From Actinomycetota bacterium (GTDB lineage: Bacteria > Actinomycetota > Aquicultoria > Aquicultorales > Aquicultoraceae), in the NCBI GenBank assembly GCA_018333515.1, contig JAGXSZ010000030.1, positions 245,978 through 309,977 on the forward strand: 64,000 nt of DNA. The letters are read 5' to 3'. The position numbers were made by a program, and so were the translations under genes. The notes under the pieces are model-generated. The model had not been told where the DNA came from and did no database searches. It was given only the letters and a program-made list of their open reading frames with translations. Within the stretch, counting starts at the first letter, position 1. Every line of letters begins with the position of its first letter. Shown here piece after piece: positions 17,182 to 26,370 of the stretch.

Positions 17182-17214
17182 CCCTGAAGGCGGGCGGTAT
17201 GCCCGCCTTCAGGG
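17182..17214. terminator. bidirectional terminator between qmoC and PAS protein
   Basis: A 14-bp perfect stem, 17182-17195 with 17201-17214, has a 5-nt loop. On the minus strand it is followed by TACTTTATTTTATTC, so it clearly serves the PAS gene. It probably also stops qmoC transcripts. Confidence 0.85.
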
Positions 17215-17261
17215 CGCTCAGCCTATCGCTATGCGGTATTTCTTAATCAAGCGCTCTGATA

Positions 17262-18794
17262 TTATGTTAGTTTCCGTTCCGAGATATCTTCGACGACGGC
17301 TATATAGTAGCGCGGCTCACCGTCGTCGTTTCTGACAACGGATGCGCTCAGATTGACCCACGCGATAGAGCCGTCTTTTTTGATATAGCGCTTTTCCATG
17401 GAGTAGGTCTCTATTTCTCCCGCACGCAGCGCTCGTAGTTGTCGCAGGTCATTCTCTAAGTCGTCGGGGTGCGTGATATCCTGGAATCTTAAGTTGGTAA
17501 GCTCTTCTTTTGGATAGCCGACGATATCGCAGTATATCTTATTGAGTCTGATGAACCTGCCTTCCAGGTCGACATGGGCGATGCCTACGGCGGCCAGCTC
17601 GAAGGTCGTTCGGAAGCGCTCCTCGCTCTCCTTTAGCTCTTCTTCGACTCGTTTTCGATTCGTGATATCGGTGGCGATACCGCAGAGCGCATAGACGTCG
17701 CCGTTAACGTCTCTCAAGGGGAACTTTACCGTAAGATAAGTATGGACGCCGTCATCATGGAGTGCCGTCTCCTCGAACTCCTGTAATTGTCCCGTCTCGA
17801 ATATCTCCCGGTCGTTCGCCGCGAATCTCTCCGCGATGTCCGGCTCGAACAAATCGAAGTCGGTCTTGCCGAGAAGTTCTTCTTTGCCTACTTTAAAGAC
17901 CTTCTCGAATTCATGGTTAACCAGGACGAAGCGCCCCTGAGTGTCTTTGACGAATATAATCGATGACGTGCTGTAGATGATGCCGTGGAGTAGCTGCTGG
18001 TTTTCCCGTAATTCCTGAGCTATTCGTTTTTGTTCGGTTATGTCTGAAAAAAAGACGGATAGGCCGTTTTTATATGGATATGCATCGACCTTCAGCCAAA
18101 TCTCCAGGCGCGGATAGTATGCCTCGAACGAGACCGGCATGTTCTCCAACTTAGCCCGCTTGTACTCCCTGGAAAAAGTCGAGTCGACCTCTTCGGGGAA
18201 CTCGGTCCAAATGTTGCGGAAGAGAAGCTCCTCTTTCCTTCGTCGCAGAAGCTTCTCCGCTCTCTGGTTGAGGTATGTAAAGCGCCAACTGTTGTCGAGC
18301 GCGTAAAAAGCGTCGCTGATGCTGTTGAGGATATCGATGACTTGTTTACGCGATTCCCGGACATCCTCCGCGCTCTGTTTGCGCAGGGTGATATCTTGAA
18401 AGATGCCGACCGCACCGAGGATGGCGCCATCCTCGGCCCTTATCGGAGCCGTGTTCATCAGTAGGTCGCGTCGCTCGCCATCGGGCCAAACCAGGGTGAG
18501 TTCGATACTCGTGAGTGTTTCTCCTTTGAGCGCCGAGCGTCTCAACGGGAGGTTTTCCGGATTATATGGTTTATCATCCGAATCCACAACCGTCAACGAG
18601 GTAAGCCCTTTAAAAGCGCTCCGGCGTGAGACAGGGTGGCTATAGAGTTCATCGGCAGCCCCGTTCGTCAGCACGACATCGCCCTTGCTGTCGGCGACGA
18701 CGATACCTTCCGGCGCACTATCGATTATTGCCCGAAGCATGGCTATATCGCTCTCGAAATCGGCGAATCCTTTTTTGCGGTCGTTGTTGTCCAA
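17262..18794 (-). CDS. multi-PAS sensor protein without output domain
   Basis: A 510-residue cytosolic protein made of four PAS domains, at about residues 15-135, 150-255, 265-385 and 390-508. Each ends in a PAC-like segment (DITLRKQ, DITEQKR, DITNRKR, DISERK). No kinase, GGDEF or HTH domain follows: the stop comes directly after the last PAC motif, and the next 60 bp give no further homology before the terminator. It is either a sensor that acts through protein-protein contact or a histidine kinase or cyclase that lost its C-terminus. Ligand unknown. Confidence 0.85.
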   Translation of the reverse strand: MDNNDRKKGFADFESDIAMLRAIIDSAPEGIVVADSKGDVVLTNGAADELYSHPVSRRSAFKGLTSLTVVDSDDKPYNPENLPLRRSALKGETLTSIELTLVWPDGERRDLLMNTAPIRAEDGAILGAVGIFQDITLRKQSAEDVRESRKQVIDILNSISDAFYALDNSWRFTYLNQRAEKLLRRRKEELLFRNIWTEFPEEVDSTFSREYKRAKLENMPVSFEAYYPRLEIWLKVDAYPYKNGLSVFFSDITEQKRIAQELRENQQLLHGIIYSTSSIIFVKDTQGRFVLVNHEFEKVFKVGKEELLGKTDFDLFEPDIAERFAANDREIFETGQLQEFEETALHDDGVHTYLTVKFPLRDVNGDVYALCGIATDITNRKRVEEELKESEERFRTTFELAAVGIAHVDLEGRFIRLNKIYCDIVGYPKEELTNLRFQDITHPDDLENDLRQLRALRAGEIETYSMEKRYIKKDGSIAWVNLSASVVRNDDGEPRYYIAVVEDISERKLT

Positions 18795-19017
18795 GGCGGG
18801 CTCCTGTGGTAAGTTTCTTATATGATTTATTACCCAAATAGGGAGCGTGTCGAACCCAACCGTAACATGATAAGCGAGCGTGAGCTTAACGGCTTTCTAA
18901 TGGCTGCTCCCGATTTGCCGACCGCAAACAGCCGGGGGCTACATGGGTCTCGTTAGGCTTTGCTTCAACCTGCCTTTTGGTTATTATTAGTATACCGCTT
19001 ACAAAGGAGACAATATC

Positions 19018-19908
19018 TTGAACAAAAGGCCATTCATATTCTTGCTGTCCGTTATGCTAGCCGCAGGTTGTCTTGTCGGCTTCGGCGTTATTTACAAGCT
19101 CTCAGGACGCGACTTCGTCCCGCAGCAACCCCCGCCGACCGTTCGCGAGGCTGAAATATTGCGTGTTACCCGGGAGATGTCGCCGCCGGTCGTTGAGCGC
19201 GAAAGCGAGTCTGTGGCTGAACAAGAGGAGCCGGCTACTACTGTTGCTGAGACGGCGGTCGCAGGGGAAGTGACTCTGCCGCCGGTCTTGCCAGGGCTTA
19301 TCGAGAACGGCTCGTGAGAGGCGTCGCAGGTGGCGCTCACCTTTGATTTGTGCGAAGGAGAAAGGGATAGCGCTGGTTTCGATGAGAAGATTGTGCGCAT
19401 TCTACAAGCAAGGGACGTTAAGGCTACTTTCTTTATGGGCGGCAAGTGGGCCGAGACGCACCCCGATGCGGCGCGAATGCTCGGCTCTGAAGGGTTGTTC
19501 GAGATGGCCAACCATTCGTACTCGCATAATCTCTTCACGGATATTTCGAGCGATGAGATGAAAAGCCAGGTCTTGAAAGCACAAGACAGTATTCGTCGGA
19601 ATACAGGTGTAACTCCGAGATATTTCAGATATCCCGCGGGCGCCTATAATGGGGCTGCGCTACAAGTGGTCGCCGGCTGCGGGCTTGTGCCTATTCAGTG
19701 GGATGTGGTCACCGGCGACCCCGACCCAAATGTGAAAGCGACGGCGATAATTCGCGTCGTGAAGGAGCGGGCGCGCAACGGCTCAATCGTTATCATGCAC
19801 GCGAACGGGCGCGGTTGGCACACAGCCGAAGCCCTGCCGGCCATAATCGACGAGCTGCGCGCGAAGGGTCTTGCGCTGGTGACGGTTTCGGAGTTGTTGG
19901 GGGAGTAG
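19018..19908 (+). pseudogene. membrane-anchored polysaccharide deacetylase interrupted by TGA
   Basis: One frame of 297 codons with an in-frame TGA at 19315-19317. The first part (TTG start, AAAGGAG 8 nt upstream) has a membrane anchor (about residues 6-28) and a Pro/Glu/Ala-rich linker. After the TGA comes a NodB-like deacetylase domain: TFDLCEGERD, MGGKWAE, NHSYSH (metal His pair), RYPAGAYN, WDVVTGDPDP, IVMHANG. The TGA falls in the linker, where Arg (CGA) is a likely ancestor, not at a Cys. A GTG at 19330 could start the catalytic part alone but has no Shine-Dalgarno. Most likely a nonsense mutation; read-through cannot be excluded. Confidence 0.7.
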
Positions 19909-19965
19909 TGCGGCATCGCGAAGCGAATAACTAAACTCGGCTGATGTATGGAAGGAGCGGCGAAG

Positions 19966-20451
19966 ATGATAAGAGAGTGCACCGAGCGGGACTTCGAGGG
20001 CATATATTCTATTATCAACGAAGCGGCGCAGGTGTATGAGGGCGTTATTCCGGCGGATAGATTCAAAAAGCCATACATGTCGAGAGAAGAGCTTCGACAC
20101 GAAATCGATAAGGGCGTCTCGTTCTGGGGCTTTGAAGAGAATGGCGAGCTTGCCGGTATTATGGGCATCCAACCTGTGCGCGACGTCACGCTGATACGCC
20201 ATGCCTATGTCCGTCCGGATATGCAAAGAAAGGGCATCGGGGCGATGCTGCTGTCACATCTTAGGGGCCTTACCGCAACGCCTATCCTCATCGGCACGTG
20301 GGCCGACGCTTTCTGGGCGATACGGTTCTACGAGGGCCACGGCTTCAGGAAAGTTGACGTTGAGGAGAAAAACAGGTTACTAAAGACCTATTGGTCGATT
20401 CCTGAGCGCCAGGTTGAGACATCGGTCGTCTTGGCCGGCTACGAGCGCTAA
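19966..20451 (+). CDS. GNAT-family N-acetyltransferase
   Basis: A 161-residue GNAT acetyltransferase that moves an acetyl group from acetyl-CoA to an unknown amine. The acetyl-CoA loop is VRPDMQRKGIGAMLLSHL, and the end WADAFWAIRFYEGHGFRKV is typical. It resembles phosphinothricin-acetyltransferase-like small proteins. ATG 19966 is 8 nt after AAGGAG and preferred over ATG 19948. Single gene. Confidence 0.85.
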   Translation: MIRECTERDFEGIYSIINEAAQVYEGVIPADRFKKPYMSREELRHEIDKGVSFWGFEENGELAGIMGIQPVRDVTLIRHAYVRPDMQRKGIGAMLLSHLRGLTATPILIGTWADAFWAIRFYEGHGFRKVDVEEKNRLLKTYWSIPERQVETSVVLAGYER

Positions 20452-20547
20452 CGCAAGTGATGTATCATCATGAAGGGTTGAAACGCGCGGAAGGTTTCGC
20501 TAACGGTCTCGATGACGCAAGCCAAATGATCTAGCACAGGAGTAGAC

Positions 20548-21138
20548 ATGAACATATCGGTAATACTTGCCCATCCGTCAAAAGACAGCTTCAACCATGC
20601 GATTGCGCATATTGTCGACGAGACGCTTCGGGCTAATGGGCATGCGGTGCGTCTGCGCGATCTCTACGCTGAAGGCTTCGACCCTGTATTGCCCGCTGAA
20701 GAGATAATAAAAGGCGCGAAGCTCGACGTCGTTGTCAGCGCGCATTGCGAGGAAATCGCGACAGCGGATGGGATAGTCATTATCCACCCCAACTGGTGGG
20801 GACAACCCCCGGCGATTCTTAAAGGCTGGGTCGACCGTGTCATCCGCCCTGGTATCGCATATGGGTTCGAAGAAGGGGATGGCGGTGAGGGTGTGCCCGT
20901 CGGGCTGCTCAAGGCGCAGAGCGCGCTTGTCTTTAACACCTCCAACACACCGCCGCGGAGAGAACTAGAAGCCTTTGGTGACCCGCTGGAGACATTGTGG
21001 AAGAACTGCATCTTCAGTCTTTGCGGCGTTAACGAATTCTATAGGAAGATGTATGCTGTAGTCGTGACAAGCACACCCGAAGAGCGGCAAGCCTGGCTCG
21101 AGGATGTTAGGGTGACAATCGACCACTTCTATCCGTAA
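20548..21138 (+). CDS. flavodoxin-fold NAD(P)H-dependent oxidoreductase
   Basis: A 196-residue member of the NQO1/KefF flavodoxin-like family, which transfers two electrons from NAD(P)H through FMN or FAD to quinones. The N-terminus ILAHPSKDSFNHAIA is the flavin phosphate loop. HPNWWGQPPAILKGWVDRV is the family signature, and NTSNTPPRRE is the second flavin contact. GGAG lies before the ATG. Single gene; a role in quinone or electrophile detoxification is likely from the family only. Confidence 0.85.
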   Translation: MNISVILAHPSKDSFNHAIAHIVDETLRANGHAVRLRDLYAEGFDPVLPAEEIIKGAKLDVVVSAHCEEIATADGIVIIHPNWWGQPPAILKGWVDRVIRPGIAYGFEEGDGGEGVPVGLLKAQSALVFNTSNTPPRRELEAFGDPLETLWKNCIFSLCGVNEFYRKMYAVVVTSTPEERQAWLEDVRVTIDHFYP

Positions 21139-21173
21139 GTCCCGCGTTGCTTATCTATGCCATTGTCTGTTCA

Positions 21174-21674
21174 TCAAGGACCGCTCCCGATGCCGATTAT
21201 TCTCCAGGGCGATTCTTTTGTCTCTTTTGCGACATAGACGAACATCGACTCTTGACCGCTTGGCGAAACACCGCCGCCCATCTGCCAGGCGCTATACTCG
21301 ACATAGTATAGCCGTTCGTCGTAATTAGTACTGTACATGCCTTTGAGCCGCAGTCGTGCTCCTTTGCTGATTTTGACGTCGCCTAGCCAGACGGTATATA
21401 TGGGGCTGATGCCTGCGAGTTCGCGGCGGTAATCATCCGAGAGGCATCGATTCGCGCCGGCGGTATCGGTCAGGGCTAATCTCTTGTAATAGGCTAATAC
21501 CAGTTGCCGGGGCCCTAAAGCATCGATATCGGGCATCGGCTTGATAAAGCCCAAGAATACGCCTCGTATTCCAGAGAAGCCGGCAATTATGAATATGGCC
21601 GCAAAGACGCCTACCAGTATTTTCTTATACGGCATTCGCAACTTCAAGGTTAGCTGCTTTCCATGGGTTCGCAT
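21174..21674 (-). CDS. hypothetical membrane-anchored protein
   Basis: A 166-residue protein with a positively charged N-terminus and one membrane helix (about residues 20-42), followed by an extracytoplasmic NTF2-like domain: ALGPRQLVLAYYKRLALTDTAGANRCLSDDYR, then several beta strands. It resembles DUF4829-type lipid-anchored proteins only in general shape. No catalytic motif is recognised. Confidence 0.55.
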   Translation of the reverse strand: MRTHGKQLTLKLRMPYKKILVGVFAAIFIIAGFSGIRGVFLGFIKPMPDIDALGPRQLVLAYYKRLALTDTAGANRCLSDDYRRELAGISPIYTVWLGDVKISKGARLRLKGMYSTNYDERLYYVEYSAWQMGGGVSPSGQESMFVYVAKETKESPWRIIGIGSGP

Positions 21675-21836
21675 CGCATAGATCCTAAATGCCCGTGGTC
21701 ACTACAATAATCCTATTAGTAAATGATAGCAGAGGAGTGGAGTGCTGAATAGCAGGAATCGGGCATTGAATAGACACAAGAAAGCGCATAATAATCGGCC
21801 CAGAGGGAGGCTCGCTCGCAATATCACACCGCAGAA

Positions 21837-21868
21837 AAAACCACGCCCCGTGATGAGGCGTGGTTTTT
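21837..21868. terminator. bidirectional terminator
   Basis: AAAACCACGCC (21837-21847) pairs with GGCGTGGTTTT (21857-21867), flanked by A and T runs on both sides. It works on either strand, between the hypothetical gene and sat. Confidence 0.85.
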
Positions 21869-21874
21869 GTGCTA

Positions 21875-21935
21875 GTGCGCCCGGCATGGGCGATAGCCTG
21901 GCGGTGAAAGTCCGCTATATGCTTGGCGATAGGCT
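21875..21935 (+). mobile_element. 5' fragment of a group II intron
   Basis: The sequence begins GTGCGCCCGGCATGGG and continues CCTGGCGGTGAAAGTCCG. This is the conserved 5' end and domain I start of bacterial group II introns (GUGYG start, GGUGAAAGUCC element). Nothing resembling the reverse transcriptase or domains V-VI follows before sat, so it is a scrap about 60 bp long. Confidence 0.6.
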
Positions 21936-21969
21936 TACACCATAAACCCCGGGCACCTTACCGGGCGGC

Positions 21970-23190
21970 CTACTTCTCGCCTTCGGAGTATTTGTGAAGC
22001 TTGACTTCGACTTTCTCCTCGAGGCCCTCATAGTACTCTCTCAATATCTCGAGTACCTCCGGGCGGCTGAAGTGGTCCGGCACCTCTTCGTTCTGGGAGA
22101 GCATGCTTCTTAGCTTAGTACCGCTCAGTAGCATCCGGTCTTCTTTGCCGTGCGGGCAGGTTCTCATCGAGGCCATGCCGTCGCACTTGGTGCAGTAGAA
22201 GGTCCAGTCGATTTTGAGCGGCTGGGTAAGGAGCGCGCCCTTCGGAATCTCGTCGAAGATGTGGTGCGCGTCGAACGGGCCGTAGTACTCGCCGACGCCC
22301 GCGTGGTCGCGGCCGACGAGGAGGTGGCTGCAGCCGTAGTTCTGCCTGAAGGTCGCGTGCAGGAGCGCTTCGCGCGGACCGGCATAGCGCATCTCCATCG
22401 GATAACCCGCTTGGATGACGGTGTTGTTTACAAAATAAAGCTCCACGAGTTTGTCGATTGCTTTAACCCTGACCTCGGCCGGGATATCGCCGGCTTTAAG
22501 CTTGCCGACGAGTTGGTGGATGAGAACGCCATCGGTTACCTCGACGGCGATTTTCGCGAGATACTCGTGCGAGCGGTGCATCGGGTTTCTGAGCTGCAGT
22601 GCCGCAACGGTGCTCCAGCCCCTCTCCTCGAACGCCGCACGGGTCTCGGCCGGGCGCATGTAGACGCCTTCGAACATCTTAGGGAAGTAGCTTTCGCTAA
22701 ATACTCTCACGTTACCGGCGATGTTTACATCGCCTTGCGCCATGACCTTTTGGACACCCGGGTGGCCCTCCATGTCATCGGTTCTAAATACCTGCTTGCA
22801 CTCATGGACCTTGTCGATCTCATAGGTCTCGGACACCGTCAAGCTGCCCATCAGCTCGCCGCTATCGGTATCGATGAGCGCCACCTCTTGGCCTTCTTTG
22901 AGACCCGCAGCTTGCTCTTTCGACGTGGACAATGTGATCGGTATCGGCCAGAAGACTCCGTCGGACATCGTGTACTCGTCTACGACACCCTGCCAATCGG
23001 CTTTGTTCATGAAGCCGTCGAGCGGGGTAAACGCACCGATACCCATCATGATAAGGTCGCCGGTCTCGCGCGAGGTCATCATTACCTTCTCGAGAGTTTT
23101 GGCCTTTTCCATCTCTTGCTGCAGCTCGGCGCCGCTGAGCAGTAGCGGTTTTAAATCACCGCCACCATGTGGGGGAACTAATCCTGCCAT
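21970..23190 (-). CDS. sat: sulfate adenylyltransferase (ATP sulfurylase)
   Basis: A 406-residue homo-oligomeric ATP sulfurylase of the dissimilatory type; it makes APS from ATP and sulfate. [11 protein letters not shown] carries the QXRN and HXXH catalytic motifs. GRDHAGVG and the [18 protein letters not shown] zinc-binding segment are present. Its length matches single-domain Sat. GGAGG stands just before the ATG. It is transcribed alone, from its own promoter at 23458-23504, about 9 kb from aprBA, instead of in a sat-aprBA operon. It shares its operator layout with apr and dsr. Confidence 0.97.
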   Translation of the reverse strand: MAGLVPPHGGGDLKPLLLSGAELQQEMEKAKTLEKVMMTSRETGDLIMMGIGAFTPLDGFMNKADWQGVVDEYTMSDGVFWPIPITLSTSKEQAAGLKEGQEVALIDTDSGELMGSLTVSETYEIDKVHECKQVFRTDDMEGHPGVQKVMAQGDVNIAGNVRVFSESYFPKMFEGVYMRPAETRAAFEERGWSTVAALQLRNPMHRSHEYLAKIAVEVTDGVLIHQLVGKLKAGDIPAEVRVKAIDKLVELYFVNNTVIQAGYPMEMRYAGPREALLHATFRQNYGCSHLLVGRDHAGVGEYYGPFDAHHIFDEIPKGALLTQPLKIDWTFYCTKCDGMASMRTCPHGKEDRMLLSGTKLRSMLSQNEEVPDHFSRPEVLEILREYYEGLEEKVEVKLHKYSEGEK

Positions 23191-23457
23191 TTTACCTCCT
23201 TATACTGGTAGACGCTATTGATATTGGATGTTCGACACAATCTAAATTCAAGGCTGCGAGCTTTTTTTGTGGTTCCTTCTCTAAGGTTGGAAATACCCAA
23301 AAAAGCGGATTGCCGCCTGAAAAACCGAAAATTAACAAAAGACACCCCAGGCAATATGTATGCCCGAAGTAGATAAAGCTTGAACCTGCTGCGTTTAATC
23401 CGAAGTATTTGCGCGCCCATGGTGGACGACCTCCGGTAATGTGACCGCTACGAGTAT

Positions 23458-23504
23458 GTAACAATTGTTCCAATTAGCGTATCATTTAGGATTTTCTTTG
23501 TCAA
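23458..23504 (-). promoter_or_regulatory. sat promoter and operator
   Basis: On the minus strand: TTGACA (23504-23499), 17 bp, TACGCT (23481-23476), 4 bp, then GGAACAATTGTTAC (23471-23458). Spacings equal those at apr and dsr. The leader to the sat ATG is about 280 nt and shows no recognisable element. Confidence 0.8.
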
Positions 23505-24209
23505 GCTCATAGCAAAGATATATTGCCCGAGGGCAAGGGGGAGAGCCAATCGAATTAAGGGAACCGCGACCTGTTTCAACATCCGGTCTTATTCGGTCTC
23601 GCACCAACAAGCATTCGGACATTGGGTGTCAGAGACCGGGGTATGGTTGAAAGACCAGTTCGAGTAATGGATGCACAGATGGGCCTACAAAAGAGGGATT
23701 AGAGCGATAACGCTTGGTTGCTGAGAGAAAACACTCTAAAGAAACTAGCGAAATTACGTATTTTGGTGTTGACGATAACACTTATAGTGATATAATGCAG
23801 TTTATACAGTTGGTACAAGCGCACAAACCGCAACGGCATGTATTGCTGAAGCGTAAAACTATTAATTACATTCCTGGCGTGATGGATGAGTTCATGCGCT
23901 AGATCGGGAAGCCTGCTTTTTTAGGTATTTGCGCTCAAATAAGCGTAAAGGCCAAGTCATGCCCTGGACATTTATGCCCCGGACAGCTTTTGAAAAGGCC
24001 CTTGAGGCTCTTATATCACTTTAAGCTTTACCTATTGATTCGCTTTAAGTTTCGTGATTGTTCGCGATTAATGATGTTTTAGGATTACTAGAACCTATCT
24101 CACAAATGCCATTTCGGCCCGACCGAAACCGTGTTACCCGGAAGTTTGTTTATCGCGGCGTATTTCTGAGACGAGTTCTATTCAAGAACAGGGGGAAGGG
24201 GGTGCGACG
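23505..24209. other. 705-bp region upstream of the transport island
   Basis: No supported gene. A strong promoter, TTGACG-16 bp-TATAAT (23767-23794), points right toward the small membrane proteins and tauE. A short frame after it (from ATG 23795, ending FMR at 23902) has no Shine-Dalgarno or known family. Imperfect inverted sequence (GGTCTC...GAGACC near 23590-23640) suggests structure. Confidence 0.5.
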
Positions 24210-24380
24210 ATGGACGGCATTAATAATTGGCTTGTGGAACTGAACAAAAACAGTCCCATATGGTTTGGAGTGGTCACAGTTTTAACTATGTCGGGGATGG
24301 GTGTAATTATCGCCACTATCATAGAGGTTTTATTCAAATTATTGGGTGTAAAGGGTGAAAGAATAGAGATCCATCACTAG
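24210..24380 (+). CDS. small single-pass membrane protein A
   Basis: A 56-residue protein, MDGINNWLVELNKNSP then one membrane helix (about 17-40, VVTVLTMSGMGVIIATIIEV) and a short charged tail. ATG follows GGGGGAAGGGGG. It is the first of two tiny membrane proteins directly before tauE, in the same direction with 14-bp spacing. They may be accessory subunits of the permease. No family recognised. Confidence 0.65.
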   Translation: MDGINNWLVELNKNSPIWFGVVTVLTMSGMGVIIATIIEVLFKLLGVKGERIEIHH

Positions 24381-24394
24381 TTCGAGGAGGGGCC

Positions 24395-24532
24395 ATGGAG
24401 GTCGTAGTTTTGAAATTAGTTCCAGTTGTGATCACAGCCCTAGGGCTTATCGCCTTCATGGCGATTGCATTAATTGTAGGCAATGTTTCAGGTAGGTTGT
24501 TGAGAAAAATTCTGGGCATAGGAGGCAAATAG
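24395..24532 (+). CDS. small single-pass membrane protein B
   Basis: A 45-residue protein with one long hydrophobic helix (about residues 5-30) and a basic C-terminus (SGRLLRKILGIGGK). It has a clear GAGGAGG before the ATG and ends 2 bp before tauE, so it is surely co-transcribed and perhaps translationally coupled. Function unknown; likely a permease partner. Confidence 0.65.
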   Translation: MEVVVLKLVPVVITALGLIAFMAIALIVGNVSGRLLRKILGIGGK

Positions 24533-24534
24533 AA

Positions 24535-25782
24535 ATGGAGATATTTTCAGCTCAGATATATCTGCCTATATCGGGTGTAGAAATCGCGATCTGGAAACTC
24601 ATACTCCTCGGTTTTACGGTGGGGGTGATTGGAGGCTTCTTCGGTGTTGGCGGCGCTTTTATGGTTACGCCGGCGCTGAATGTATTCGGATTTCCAATGG
24701 CGTACGCGATTGGGACCGATATGGCTCATATAGCGGGCAAATCAATTGTAGCGACCGCAAAACACAGAAAATTCGGCAATGTGGATATGAGATTAGGCGT
24801 ATTAATGATAATCGGAACGGCGATAGGCATAGAGGGCGGCGCTATGACTATCATGTGGCTAGAGAAGTTGGGACAGGTAGATTTTATAGTAAGAATAACA
24901 TATATGGTTCTGCTATTCGGTCTCAGTAGCTTTATGCTTTATGAGTATCGTAAGCTTACAAGAGGGTCAACGCCGGAGAAGGCAAAGGCCGTAGCGGATG
25001 CGGGAGCCTCAGGGCTTGCGTTAAAGATGCAGAAATTAAGAATACCGCCGATGATAAATCTTAAGGTCTCAGGATTCCAAATGTCTTTATGGGTGATTAT
25101 CATAGTTTCAGCATTTACCGGTTTTCTTGCGGGGTTCTTAGGGGTCGGCGGCGGATTCATAAGGATGCCCGCTCTTATGTATGTTATCGGTTGCCCGACA
25201 AGAGTAGCGGTCGGTACAGACCTCTTCGAAATCGTCGTTACCGGAGCTTATGGCGCATTCAGCTATGCGATGAAGGGAAGGGTCGAGCTTGTAGCGGCAG
25301 CAGTAATGCTCATCGGAGCAGCGGTTGGCGCTCAGTTTGGGACACTTGCAACTCAATATGTGAAGGGTCTGAAAATACGGCTCTATTTTGCGGTCACAAT
25401 GGCGCTTGCGGGCTTGTCCGTTGTCTTTAAGCACATCGCCGGCACTTACAAGGCAGTTTATAGCTCAAGCCTTAATGCCTGGGTAGAATCGAACCCGAAG
25501 TTTATTGAATGGGTAAAAGCGGGAGGTTCATCAGCAGATTCCATTAAGCCCCAAATCGCGGAGTGGATACAGATGAATAAAGATGCGGTTAAAGGCTGGA
25601 TGGCTCAGCAGTCAGACGTGGTTCAGCAGGCCAAGGCAATGGAAACAATGTGGACCGATTATTCAGGCTATCTTATGATCGGCGCCGCGACTGCTCTGAG
25701 CGCTCTTATTATTATAAGAATGCTCCAAGGCATAAAGCTTGAGAAAAAGCTTTTGGCGGAAAATGTGGGGAAGCAACCGTAG
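24535..25782 (+). CDS. TauE/SafE family anion permease (copy A)
   Basis: A 415-residue membrane protein of the TauE/SafE (YfcA) family with eight or nine helices in two repeats. Each repeat carries the glycine-rich family signature: GVIGGFFGVGGAFMVTPALN (about 25-44) and FLAGFLGVGGGFIRMPAL (about 200-217). Family members move sulfite, sulfoacetate, other small organosulfonates or possibly sulfate. It is larger than the common 250-residue form because of a central cytoplasmic loop and a C-terminal region before the last helix. Downstream comes a USP and then LCIB. In this setting sulfate/sulfite or bicarbonate are plausible substrates; neither is shown. Confidence 0.88.
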   Translation: MEIFSAQIYLPISGVEIAIWKLILLGFTVGVIGGFFGVGGAFMVTPALNVFGFPMAYAIGTDMAHIAGKSIVATAKHRKFGNVDMRLGVLMIIGTAIGIEGGAMTIMWLEKLGQVDFIVRITYMVLLFGLSSFMLYEYRKLTRGSTPEKAKAVADAGASGLALKMQKLRIPPMINLKVSGFQMSLWVIIIVSAFTGFLAGFLGVGGGFIRMPALMYVIGCPTRVAVGTDLFEIVVTGAYGAFSYAMKGRVELVAAAVMLIGAAVGAQFGTLATQYVKGLKIRLYFAVTMALAGLSVVFKHIAGTYKAVYSSSLNAWVESNPKFIEWVKAGGSSADSIKPQIAEWIQMNKDAVKGWMAQQSDVVQQAKAMETMWTDYSGYLMIGAATALSALIIIRMLQGIKLEKKLLAENVGKQP

Positions 25783-25878
25783 GCGTTATCAGATAAAACA
25801 TAGTAAGGAAACCTGGAGTGTATAGGATATGGATGAGATTGTGTTCCGCGGACTTAAGGCCCTGAAAAGGAGAGTTCG

Positions 25879-26331
25879 ATGAAAAAAATACTTGTTGGCA
25901 TAGATGGCTCGCAAGCATCTATGAATGCCCTTAAATATGCCGTAAAAATGGCCAAGCTTATGGGCGCGCAGATTACGGGAATCAGTGTAATCAATGAGCC
26001 TTCGTACAGGGAATATTATAGAGATATCTCGAGTAAGCTAAAGGCTGAAGCAGAGGCTGTGCTGAACAAAGCGATATCGGAGGTTAGCGACGAAGGAATT
26101 ACGATAACGACTGAGGTCGATATCGGGTCTCCTGATGACGTCCTTGCCGAAGTGGCAAATAATGACAAGGATGTCGTCATGATAGTGGTGGGCGCAAGCG
26201 GAAGGGGAAGAGGATCCAGGATTTTTGTGGGAAGCATAACGCATGCGCTTGTGAATCATGTGGCCGCGGGACTTCAATGCCCGGTTGTCGTAGTTCCGGG
26301 AAGTTCTGAGGAATTTCTAAAGTTGATGTAA
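25879..26331 (+). CDS. universal stress protein (single domain)
   Basis: A 150-residue UspA-family protein. It has the N-terminal strand MKKILVGIDGSQASMNALKYA and the ATP-binding pattern VGASGRGRGSRIFVGSITHALVNH (G-2X-G-9X-G-S/T), so it is predicted to bind ATP. GGAG precedes the ATG. It lies 96 bp after tauE; the same permease-USP pairing recurs at 38-41 kb, which suggests it regulates the permease. Confidence 0.92.
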   Translation: MKKILVGIDGSQASMNALKYAVKMAKLMGAQITGISVINEPSYREYYRDISSKLKAEAEAVLNKAISEVSDEGITITTEVDIGSPDDVLAEVANNDKDVVMIVVGASGRGRGSRIFVGSITHALVNHVAAGLQCPVVVVPGSSEEFLKLM

Positions 26332-26370
26332 CTACAGCTAAATTTTTTGAAAAAAGTTGATTTAAGAATA

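Noticed and set aside
18795..19017. Cyclic-di-GMP riboswitch before the deacetylase
   Set aside because: GCAAA and CCGGGGG-like pieces are present, but the conserved GEMM core and tetraloop-receptor pattern are not.
19315..19317. TGA in the deacetylase gene as a second selenocysteine codon
   Set aside because: It lies in a variable linker, aligns to no Cys, and only a 5-bp hairpin at borderline distance follows. A nonsense change from CGA is simpler.
22150..23145. 331-residue plus-strand frame opposite sat
   Set aside because: Antisense shadow of sat produced by its GC-rich third codon positions.
23714..23902. 62-residue frame upstream of the transport island
   Set aside because: Begins with TTG without a ribosome site and overlaps a strong promoter (23767-23794).
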